13,190 nucleotides of DNA from the NCBI GenBank assembly GCA_003131705.1, contig PKUY01000345.1:4941-18130 (forward strand), read 5' to 3'. Under the pieces are notes generated by a model. It was not told the origin of the DNA. It was given only the letters and a program-made list of their open reading frames with translations, and ran no database searches. The position numbers and the translations under genes are program-made. The DNA is from Acidobacteriota bacterium (GTDB lineage Bacteria; Acidobacteriota; Terriglobia; Acidiferrales; UBA7541). Of the stretch, positions 1-7,632 are shown piece after piece (position 1 is the stretch's first letter; the number at the start of each line of letters is the position of its first letter).

Positions 1-396
1 GGGATCGGGCGCGTTCTCCACGCCGCTGATCACCTCGGCCTCGAAAGTCTGCCCTTCCTCGAGCAATTCTTCCACGCTTTCGGAATTGGATTCTTCCGCT
101 CCGGACAATCCCTGAAGATCGCCGGACTGTCCGGCCGCTTCGTCACCCAAGCCCGTTTTCTGGGAGCGAGCTGCCGTACGCAAAACGCCGGAGCCAAGAG
201 ACGATCTCTCGCTGCCCGACGATATCTCCCGGGGGATAACTCTTGTCTTGCGTACCGGCTTTTTGGAGGCCTTCGCTTTCGCGCGCGCAGGTTTGGAGCG
301 TAGCTTGAGCTTCTTCTTGGTGGATGGTTTCTTTTTGCCCGCAGTTTTCGCCTTGCCGCGTGATTTTCTCTTCGAGGTGATATTCTTCTTCGCCAT
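1..396 (-). CDS. Lys-rich basic/acidic two-part protein of unknown function (3' end outside the window)
   Basis: Read on the minus strand from ATG at 396, the frame stays open for 132 codons to the window edge, so the C-terminus is missing. Residues 1 to about 55 are extremely rich in Lys and Arg with Ala, Ser and Thr spacers (it opens MAKKNITSKRKSRGKAK), like the tails of histone H1-like or other nucleic-acid-binding bacterial proteins. From about residue 85 the composition turns acidic, with SVEELLEEGQTFEAEV followed by ISGVENAPDP. That segment reminds me of a conserved patch in small uncharacterised bacterial proteins, but I cannot name the family. The ribosome binding site is weak (CTAAGAATC just before the ATG). 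It lies 129 bp downstream of, and in the same direction as, the flavin hydroxylase. Binding of nucleic acid by the basic tail is inference; the function is unknown. Confidence 0.7.
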   Translation of the reverse strand, partial: MAKKNITSKRKSRGKAKTAGKKKPSTKKKLKLRSKPARAKAKASKKPVRKTRVIPREISSGSERSSLGSGVLRTAARSQKTGLGDEAAGQSGDLQGLSGAEESNSESVEELLEEGQTFEAEVISGVENAPDP

Positions 397-525
397 GATT
401 CTTAGTATCGCTTACTCAGGCCTCAATCGCCAGAGACAATAGGCACCAACCTTGCGAATATTTAGAGGCGTACATCCCCTATTCCTGTCCCAGGTACAAC
501 GCCCAGTTTACGATGCAATGAATGG

Positions 526-2145
526 TCAGACTGGTTCGCGGCATAGCAGAGAGGCGAGCGCGGAGGCGAGTGCGGCCGGTGAAGCCCCATCGGCTGTCTT
601 CGCGCGCCAGGCGACAAACCCGTCCGGGCGGACGAGCACGGCACCTGCAGGAGTGATCCCGTAGGCGCTCGAAAAACTTCCGTCCGGATCGGTCAGTCCG
701 CCGGAGCCGAGTTGGTGAGTATCCAGGTCGAGCCCTAATTGCCTGGCTGCGGCTCGCCCGCTTTCCAGCCAGACTGTTCTCGCGGGACCCGCGAGTAAAA
801 CGAAGTTTCTGCCAAAGAGATCGAGCGTGGAGATTTTCTTCCCGTTGCGTTCGAGAAAGATGTGCGGGGCGCGCGTGCCTGGCCGTCCCCTCGACTCGCG
901 TGGATTGTCGTGCAGAAGGCCGTTGTCCTCGCCACCGGGGATCACGGCCTCCGAGTGATAGCAATAGCCGAGCTCGATATTGAGATCGTTTTGGATGGCC
1001 TGCATGTTATCCGAGCGGAGATAAGGAGCGGAGCGCGTGACGTAGCGCGAATACGCCTGCTCCACGGTGAACGCCGCCGCGGGACGCCGTTCGGCGTCGT
1101 AAGTAGACAGTAGCTCAGCGCCAGCTTTGCCTTTCAATACGAGCGCGAGTTTCCAGGCGATATTGTGCGCATCCTGCACGCCGGTATTGCCGCCAAACCC
1201 GCCGCTGGGCGGCATAACGTGCGCTGCGTCTCCCGCGAGGAAGACGCGGCCTTTTTGGAAATGCTCAGCCGTATCGGCGGTGGCATCCCACTGCATTACG
1301 TTCTCAATTGTGACCGGGACATCACCAGTGCCGAGCGCTGCGCGAAGTAACTCAAGGCTACGTTGTTCTGTAAGCCCTTCAGAGACATCCGTGACGGGCT
1401 TCTTGGGGTCACCCAACCAATGGACTGCCAGGAAGCCCGAGGTGAACGGTTTCTCAATGCGAAAAAAACCGCTCAGGACGGAATTCAAGACGTAGATAAC
1501 GCTCAGGCTTCGCCCGCGCAGAAGAGGCGAAACGTCGCCGCGGAAATAGATGGTGATACTTTTCGAGAATACGCCGTGGCCGAGCATTCGGATTCCGAGG
1601 ACCTCGCGAATCCGGCTGTGGCTGCCATCGGCCGCGATCATGTAACGAGCGCGAACCCAGGAGATTTGGCCGGTATCTCGCTCGCGAATTTGCGCGGTAA
1701 CACCGTCGCGATCCTCCTCGAACGAAATCATCTCGGTGGCGAAGCGCAGTTGCGCTCCCAATTCCTCTGAGCGAGCTTTGAGGACCGGTTCGAGCAAACT
1801 CTGGGTGATGAATATCCGGCTACTGGGGCTGACGTCTCGCACACCCTCGTTGAGGTTCGCTATGAACCAAGTGAGTTCCTTGCCGGCCAACGTTTCGACC
1901 GCCATGATGGCGCCGTCCTGCACGAACTGCTCGTCCGATCTCTGGAGCACGATTTGCTCGACGCCGACCGTTCGTAACACCTCCATCGTTCGCTGGGTAA
2001 TCATGGCGGCGCGCGGATGAATCGCCGTTCCGCGATGATGTTCGACGACCAGCGAGCGGATGCCGTGGTGGCCGAGAAGCATCGCCGTGGACATGCCGAC
2101 GAGACTGCCTCCCACGATCAGGACGGGTACTTCTATATCGGGCAT
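526..2145 (-). CDS. FAD-dependent aromatic-ring hydroxylase (PheA/TfdB-like class A flavoprotein monooxygenase)
   Basis: A 539-residue NAD(P)H- and FAD-dependent monooxygenase of the group that hydroxylates phenols and polyketide aromatics. The Rossmann FAD motif is VLIVGGSLVG at residues 8-17, followed by a strand ending VVEHH. PRAAMITQRTMEVLR is typical of the RdmE/PgaE-type subgroup. The DG motif appears as MIAADGSHSR and the second FAD motif as [15 protein letters not shown], followed by GGFGGNTGVQDAHN. The last ~150 residues form the thioredoxin-like C-terminal domain of phenol-hydroxylase relatives, ending around GITPAGAVLVRPDG. The frame extends upstream to 2232, but the ATG at 2145 is preferred: it has GGGAG 8 nt upstream and places the FAD motif at the usual distance from the N-terminus. 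Substrate cannot be read from sequence. It is divergent from the CsgG-like gene and close to pobA, which suggests a role with phenolic compounds. Confidence 0.9.
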   Translation of the reverse strand: MPDIEVPVLIVGGSLVGMSTAMLLGHHGIRSLVVEHHRGTAIHPRAAMITQRTMEVLRTVGVEQIVLQRSDEQFVQDGAIMAVETLAGKELTWFIANLNEGVRDVSPSSRIFITQSLLEPVLKARSEELGAQLRFATEMISFEEDRDGVTAQIRERDTGQISWVRARYMIAADGSHSRIREVLGIRMLGHGVFSKSITIYFRGDVSPLLRGRSLSVIYVLNSVLSGFFRIEKPFTSGFLAVHWLGDPKKPVTDVSEGLTEQRSLELLRAALGTGDVPVTIENVMQWDATADTAEHFQKGRVFLAGDAAHVMPPSGGFGGNTGVQDAHNIAWKLALVLKGKAGAELLSTYDAERRPAAAFTVEQAYSRYVTRSAPYLRSDNMQAIQNDLNIELGYCYHSEAVIPGGEDNGLLHDNPRESRGRPGTRAPHIFLERNGKKISTLDLFGRNFVLLAGPARTVWLESGRAAARQLGLDLDTHQLGSGGLTDPDGSFSSAYGITPAGAVLVRPDGFVAWRAKTADGASPAALASALASLLCREPV

Positions 2146-2223
2146 GTTGACTGCTCCCAAAACGTGACGGCGGGGCCGGTCTGCCACCCAGAAGCCGCAA
2201 GCTATCACAACCGAGTTTTTGTC

Positions 2224-2290
2224 ACCAGCCACCTATCGATCGGCTAGTAAGGCAGTCGGTGGCTGGTTACGCGGCCAGTGTTACGCGGCC
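2224..2290. promoter_or_regulatory. Candidate operator region: 10-bp inverted repeat plus 11-bp direct repeat
   Basis: In the 241-bp gap between the divergent hydroxylase and CsgG-like genes, ACCAGCCACC (2224-2233) is matched perfectly by its reverse complement GGTGGCTGGT (2258-2267) with a 24-bp spacer. GTTACGCGGCC occurs twice, at 2266-2276 and 2280-2290, 14 bp start to start. The second copy ends 4 bp before the -35 box of the CsgG-side promoter. The arrangement suits a DNA-binding regulator, but no regulator gene is in the window, so this is inference from repeat geometry. Confidence 0.4.
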
Positions 2291-2294
2291 TGGG

Positions 2295-2324
2295 TTGACA
2301 CCCGCATAACGTCCCCAGTAAGAT
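2295..2324 (+). promoter_or_regulatory. Predicted sigma-70-type promoter for the CsgG-like gene
   Basis: A perfect -35 hexamer TTGACA (2295-2300) is followed by an 18-bp spacer and TAAGAT (2319-2324), which matches the -10 consensus at four of six positions. It would start transcription near 2331 and give a leader of about 55 nt before the ATG at 2387. Confidence 0.5.
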
Positions 2325-2386
2325 TTCGGCTCAGATCGCGGTTCGGTGGCGTATCCTTGCGGATGGATTTCGATCGGGAGAAAACC

Positions 2387-3448
2387 ATGAAGAAAGCTCT
2401 GTGGGCGGTTGTGCTGCTGGGGACATTTCTAGCACCGGGCGCGAACGCCCAAACGCAATCCACGCCTCCGCCTCCCGGGACGCCGACCACGGCGACCGCT
2501 GCACCGGGCGCGACGCCGGCGCCAGCTGCTCCTCAGGGACGCAAAAAACGCGTCGCCATATTTGATTTCGACTATGCCACTGTACAGACAGCTTCGGCTG
2601 CTGCTTTTGGCACCAATGTTGACGTCGGCAAGGGCATTACCGATCTGCTCGTTAAGTACCTTGTTCAGGACGGGACGTACTCGGTGATCGAGCGCCAGGT
2701 TTTGGACAAGATCATGGCCGAGCAGAATTTCTCGAATAGCGACCGCGCGAATCCGAATTCAGCTGCGAAGCTCGGCAAACTCCTGGGCGTCGACGCCATT
2801 ATCGTCGGTGCCGTCACGCAATTCGGAAACGACACAAAAAATACGAACGTGGGCGGCGGAGGCGGTGGCTTTGGCGGATTCGGTGTTGGCGGATTCTCTC
2901 ACAAGAATACCAAAGCGATTGTGAACATTGACGCGCGCATCGTCGACATTGATACAGCGGAAATTCTCGGGGTGGCCGAGGGTCACGGCGAATCGTCACG
3001 ATCCAGCACTGGACTCCTGGGTGGGGGCGGACACTGGGGCGGCTGGGGTGGCGGAGCAGTAGACTTCGGCAGCAGCGACTTCCAACAGACGATTCTCGGC
3101 GAGGCTGTGAAAGCTTCCGTCGAACAAATGAGCGCCGGACTGATCGCAGATAATACCAAGCTGCAGATCCGGACGATCATCGTTTCAGGGCTAGTCGCCG
3201 CCGTCGATGGCGGGCAGATCGTATTGAATGTTGGTGCGAAAGCCGGCCTGAAGGTGGGCGATCAGCTCTCGGTCGAGCGCGTCACGAAAGAGATCAAGGA
3301 CCCATCCACGGGTCAGGTAATCCGCCGGTTAGCCAATCCGGTCGGTGTGGTTCGGGTGACGGATGTGGATGATATTTCGGCTGTGGCCGCGCCAGTTTCG
3401 GGCACTGGATTTAAAGTGGGCGATGCGGTAAAGACCGTAACGCAATAA
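2387..3448 (+). CDS. Exported CsgG/HfaB-domain protein with glycine-rich loops
   Basis: A 353-residue protein. Residues 1-21 are a Sec signal peptide (MKKALWAVVLLGTFLAPGANA), with likely cleavage before Gln22. Residues 22-51 are a Pro/Thr/Ala linker. The CsgG-type domain runs from about 53 to 260: RVAIFDFDY, then DVGKGITDLLVKYL, YSVIERQVLDKIMAEQNF, AAKLGKLLGVDAIIVGAV, ARIVDIDTAEIL and GEAVKASVEQM. The last ~85 residues, with AGLKVGDQLSVERV and GFKVGDAVKTV, resemble the C-terminal domain of FlgT-like proteins. Unlike E. coli CsgG there is no lipobox Cys, and residues 155-170 and 209-223 are glycine-rich. The ATG at 2387 has GGGAGA 6 nt upstream and begins the signal peptide; in-frame starts further upstream would bury it. 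No curli genes (csgA, csgB, csgE, csgF) are nearby, so curli secretion is not indicated; an envelope-associated role is likely. Confidence 0.85.
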   Translation: MKKALWAVVLLGTFLAPGANAQTQSTPPPPGTPTTATAAPGATPAPAAPQGRKKRVAIFDFDYATVQTASAAAFGTNVDVGKGITDLLVKYLVQDGTYSVIERQVLDKIMAEQNFSNSDRANPNSAAKLGKLLGVDAIIVGAVTQFGNDTKNTNVGGGGGGFGGFGVGGFSHKNTKAIVNIDARIVDIDTAEILGVAEGHGESSRSSTGLLGGGGHWGGWGGGAVDFGSSDFQQTILGEAVKASVEQMSAGLIADNTKLQIRTIIVSGLVAAVDGGQIVLNVGAKAGLKVGDQLSVERVTKEIKDPSTGQVIRRLANPVGVVRVTDVDDISAVAAPVSGTGFKVGDAVKTVTQ

Positions 3449-3457
3449 CGTAGCCGC

Positions 3458-4728
<1,271 letters not shown>

Positions 4729-4734
4729 TTCATC

Positions 4735-4762
4735 TTGCAAAGCCCGAAGATCAAACTAGAAT
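4735..4762 (+). promoter_or_regulatory. Predicted promoter for the MFS-esterase gene set
   Basis: TTGCAA (4735-4740) and TAGAAT (4757-4762) are separated by 16 bp and match the sigma-70 consensus at four and five of six positions. Transcription would begin near 4769, giving a leader of about 134 nt that includes the hairpin at 4782-4808. It faces away from pobA. Confidence 0.4.
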
Positions 4763-4781
4763 GCTGCCACGTCTACCCTGT

Positions 4782-4808
4782 TGACCCGCCGTATTGGGCG
4801 GCGGGTCA
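4782..4808 (+). repeat. Perfect 10-bp inverted repeat in the MFS leader (operator or RNA hairpin)
   Basis: TGACCCGCCG (4782-4791) and CGGCGGGTCA (4799-4808) are perfect reverse complements around a 7-nt centre TATTGGG. If the promoter at 4735-4762 is right, the dyad spans about +14 to +40. It could be a repressor operator or a stable leader hairpin. There is no T run, and no + strand gene ends before it, so it is not a terminator. Confidence 0.45.
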
Positions 4809-4902
4809 CGGACCGCGCGACCTGCCGGTGCGCTAAAAATTGGCGCTGCTTGCCTGCGGTGTTGCGTCGCGGCTCCAAAATGATTCGTTGAGGAGAATCC
4901 AA

Positions 4903-6195
4903 GTGGCAAAGGAACGAGGATTCTACGGCTGGAAATTGGTTGCCGCGCTTTCTTCGCAGGATGCCCTGAATTTGGGATTCCCTGTGTACGGCGGAGCCGT
5001 GATCAACAGCTACATGCTGCAGCAGATTGCGATGAGCCGCAGCACGTTCGGCCTTGGATTCACGCTTTTGAATCTGTTTGTGGGGCTGCCCGCGACGCTT
5101 GTCGCGGTCTCCATCGTCCGCCGGGGGATTCGCACGACGTATTTGATCGGCGCCGCACTGGTTTGCTTCGGCTCTTTGTTTCTGGCTCTTTATGCCACGC
5201 AGCCCTGGCACTACCTGCTCGGGTTTGGCGTGATCAACGGCATGGGCATTTGCTTCGGCGACATCATTCCCGGTACCACGGCGGTGGCGCGGTGGTTCAA
5301 GCGATACCGTGGCAGGGCCTCGGGGCTGGTGCTGAGCGGTTCAGGCGTCTCCGGGTTCTTGGCTTCGCCTCTATTGGACAAGCTCATCCGCTCCCATGGA
5401 GGCAATTGGCGGCTCGGATGGGAAGTGATCGCGGGCGTCGCAGTCCTTGCCGGGATTATCGCGTTTCTTTTCGTTAAGGAGCGCCCGGAAGATCTAGGAC
5501 AGACTATGGACGGGGCCCCCGAAGAGAAGCCGGCCGAACAAGGAAGCGCGCACCCCGTTCAGCAACTGACGACCGAGTATGCGTGGACGCCGGCGGAGGC
5601 GTACCGCACCAGAGCCTACTGGCTGATTGTGATCGGTGGTCTGGCCGCCCAGTTTCCATTTTTCATTTTCACCGCGCATTGGATTCTCCACTTGCGGGGC
5701 GCGGGTATTTCCTCCGGCGACGCCGCTTTCGCCATGGGTCTGTTTACAGTTGCCTGCATTGCCGGCCGTTTGATCGGCGGCTGGCTGATGGACACGATGA
5801 CCGCTCGCTACGCGTTCATGGTCGGGCTCTTCTGCTACGTGATAGGTTCGTTCGCCGCGCTGAGGGTCGGCCCGAATGCACTGGCAATCGCCTATGCCGG
5901 GGCGATCCTGTACGGCCTGGGCATTGGCTGGACGTTCACCTGCATGACTACCTGCGTGGCTCACTTCTTTGGCCCCGAGGCTTTTCCCAAACTGGCGGGA
6001 ATGATGCTGCTGCTGACGTCTGGCGGCGCTTCTCCGGCGGGCATCATCGGAGGAAAGATTTTCGACATGTACGGAAGCTACGCGCGCGCGTGGGAACTCA
6101 ACATACTGGTTGCCGCTATCGGCATCATCGCCATGGCTTTTGCATTCCTGCCTCGCCGGCGCGGCGTGGCTGCCGCTGTCGCGACCGCCGCTTGA
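4903..6195 (+). CDS. MFS transporter, oxalate/formate- or monocarboxylate-type (first of a tandem pair)
   Basis: A 430-residue inner-membrane secondary carrier with about twelve hydrophobic segments split by a hydrophilic central loop near residues 205-225 (around GAPEEKPAEQGS). The N-terminus reads GFYGWKLVAAL, and the loop before TM5 carries RWFKRYRGRASG from residue 130, the signature seen in OFA and MCT-like MFS families that carry small organic acids. The second half has GRLIGGWLMDTMTARY as the equivalent motif. The GTG at 4903 is chosen as start: AGGAG at 4891-4895 lies 7 nt upstream, and it gives exactly the length and N-terminus of the downstream paralogue. A TTG at 4840 in the same frame would add 21 unlikely residues. 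Its position opposite pobA suggests uptake of 4-hydroxybenzoate or a related aromatic acid; the substrate is inference. Confidence 0.88.
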   Translation: MAKERGFYGWKLVAALSSQDALNLGFPVYGGAVINSYMLQQIAMSRSTFGLGFTLLNLFVGLPATLVAVSIVRRGIRTTYLIGAALVCFGSLFLALYATQPWHYLLGFGVINGMGICFGDIIPGTTAVARWFKRYRGRASGLVLSGSGVSGFLASPLLDKLIRSHGGNWRLGWEVIAGVAVLAGIIAFLFVKERPEDLGQTMDGAPEEKPAEQGSAHPVQQLTTEYAWTPAEAYRTRAYWLIVIGGLAAQFPFFIFTAHWILHLRGAGISSGDAAFAMGLFTVACIAGRLIGGWLMDTMTARYAFMVGLFCYVIGSFAALRVGPNALAIAYAGAILYGLGIGWTFTCMTTCVAHFFGPEAFPKLAGMMLLLTSGGASPAGIIGGKIFDMYGSYARAWELNILVAAIGIIAMAFAFLPRRRGVAAAVATAA

Positions 6196-6239
6196 GAAAC
6201 TAGAGGCAGTTCCACCAAGTTTTTCCCAGGAGGAATGGA

Positions 6240-7532
6240 GTGTCGAATAAGCAAGAATTTTATGGCTGGAAGATGGTGGCCGTGCTCTTTACCCTCGATT
6301 TTATCAACATGGGGTTCCCGTATTACGGCGGAAGCGTGATCAATGGTTACATGATCCACCAGATTCCGATGAGCCGCAGCATACTCGGCCTCGGATTCAC
6401 TTTTCTCAACCTGTCCCTCGGTCTTGCCGCAGTGTTCGTGGCGATGTCCATCGTCAAGTACGGCCTCCGGGCAACATTCATATTCGGCTCGGCGCTGATT
6501 TGTGTCGGCGCTTTGCTGATGGGCTTTTGCGTATCCAAGCCGTGGCAATATCTGGTGACGTTCGGAATTGTCAACGGAGTTGGAATCAGTTTCGCGACGT
6601 TGGTTCCCGCTGCGGCGGGGGTGACGCGATGGTTCCGGCGCTACCGCGGGCGCGCGATGGGAATCGCACTTTCCGCGTCGGGCTTCGCGGGCTTCGCCGT
6701 TTCGCCCTTTCTGGACAAAATGCTCCGGGCCGCCGGCGGCAATTGGCGCGCGGGCTGGTATATCGTTGCGGGTGCGATGGTGCTGGCCGCACTCATAGCA
6801 TTCCTGTTCGTCAAGGAGAGCCCGGAATCCCTCGGACAATCCGTGGACGGAATTTCGGAAGAGGCGCGGAACCAGCCGTCTCGCACCGACTCGTTAGCTA
6901 CAAAGTTTCCATGGACCGCGGGGCAAGCCTATCGCACTTCTGCGTACTGGCTGATTGCGATTGCCGGGATCGCCACCACATTTCCGTTCTTCTTCCTGGT
7001 AGCGCATTGGATTTTGCGCCTGCGCGGTCCGGGAATCAGCTCCGCGGATGCGGCCTTTGCGATGGGCCTGTTTACGATGGGCACGCTCGGCGGACGCTGG
7101 CTGGGCGGAATTCTGATGGACCTGATGAATTCACGGCTGGCCTTCGTGCTCGGTCTCAGCGTGTATTTCATCGCTTCATACCTCGCGATTATCGTGCGGC
7201 CGGAGACGCTGATGCTGGGCTACATAGCCTCAGTCCTGTACGGCGCGGCGTACGGCTGGACATTCACGTGCGCCGGCACGATTACGGCCCATTATTACGG
7301 CCCAGCGGCCTTCCCGAAACTCTACGGCACGATGACATTTTTGGTTTCGGCTTTTGCGTCGCCGGCCGGCTACGTCGGCGGGAAAATTTTCGATCTCTAC
7401 GGAAGTTACACGCGCGCGATCGAGTTGAATTGCCTGATGGCCGTTATCGGGATCGCGGCGATCTCGTTCGCGGCGATGCCGAAGCCGCGCAGCGAAGTGA
7501 GCGCGGCGGTTGTTCAACAGGAGCCAGCGTAG
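6240..7532 (+). CDS. MFS transporter, oxalate/formate- or monocarboxylate-type (second of a tandem pair)
   Basis: A 430-residue carrier with the same topology as the preceding gene, and aligned to it without gaps through at least the first 200 residues at roughly half identity by eye. Shared blocks include FYGWK, MSRS, GGNWR, IAFLFVKE and, before TM5, RWFRRYRGRAMG starting at residue 130 as in its partner. The C-terminal half has GGRWLGGILMDLMNSR. The start is a GTG at 6240 with a strong AGGAGG (6228-6233) 6 nt upstream; the nearby ATG at 6235 is out of frame. Only 44 bp separate it from the first carrier, so they are very likely cotranscribed. The pair arose by tandem duplication, and divergence in the pore-lining segments may mean different aromatic or carboxylic substrates. 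The substrate is not readable from sequence. Confidence 0.88.
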   Translation: MSNKQEFYGWKMVAVLFTLDFINMGFPYYGGSVINGYMIHQIPMSRSILGLGFTFLNLSLGLAAVFVAMSIVKYGLRATFIFGSALICVGALLMGFCVSKPWQYLVTFGIVNGVGISFATLVPAAAGVTRWFRRYRGRAMGIALSASGFAGFAVSPFLDKMLRAAGGNWRAGWYIVAGAMVLAALIAFLFVKESPESLGQSVDGISEEARNQPSRTDSLATKFPWTAGQAYRTSAYWLIAIAGIATTFPFFFLVAHWILRLRGPGISSADAAFAMGLFTMGTLGGRWLGGILMDLMNSRLAFVLGLSVYFIASYLAIIVRPETLMLGYIASVLYGAAYGWTFTCAGTITAHYYGPAAFPKLYGTMTFLVSAFASPAGYVGGKIFDLYGSYTRAIELNCLMAVIGIAAISFAAMPKPRSEVSAAVVQQEPA

Positions 7533-7564
7533 GGAGTTCGTCGAGAACTTCGAAATCCTTGTGG

Positions 7565-7584
7565 GTCGTGGCTTTAGCCACGAC
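7565..7584. repeat. Perfect 20-bp palindrome, REP-like
   Basis: GTCGTGGCT (7565-7573) and AGCCACGAC (7576-7584) pair perfectly around TT. It lies in the 100-bp gap between the second MFS gene and the esterase. It has no following T run, so it is a poor intrinsic terminator. Short GC-rich palindromes of this kind are commonly dispersed through genomes of soil bacteria as REP-like units; whether this one is dispersed cannot be seen from a single copy. Confidence 0.45.
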
Positions 7585-7632
7585 ATACGCTCTGGAGAAT
7601 GAGGCTGGCTTTGGCCGCTGAGGAGGTTGTCG

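Noticed and set aside
2219..2386. N-terminal extension of the CsgG-like gene to upstream in-frame starts
   Set aside because: It would place 56 residues before an evident signal peptide and read through the predicted promoter; the ATG at 2387 has its own ribosome binding site.
6078..6839. 253-codon minus-strand frame spanning the junction of the two MFS genes
   Set aside because: Hydrophilic low-information translation antisense to two real genes; an effect of biased codon use.
7565..7584. Palindrome after the second MFS gene read as an intrinsic terminator
   Set aside because: No T run follows on either strand and the loop is only 2 nt; kept as a repeat instead.
6500..7621. 373-codon + strand frame over the second MFS gene
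   Set aside because: It lies in another frame of a clearly coding MFS gene, its translation is Arg/Gly/His-rich with no domain, and long shadow frames are expected at this GC content.
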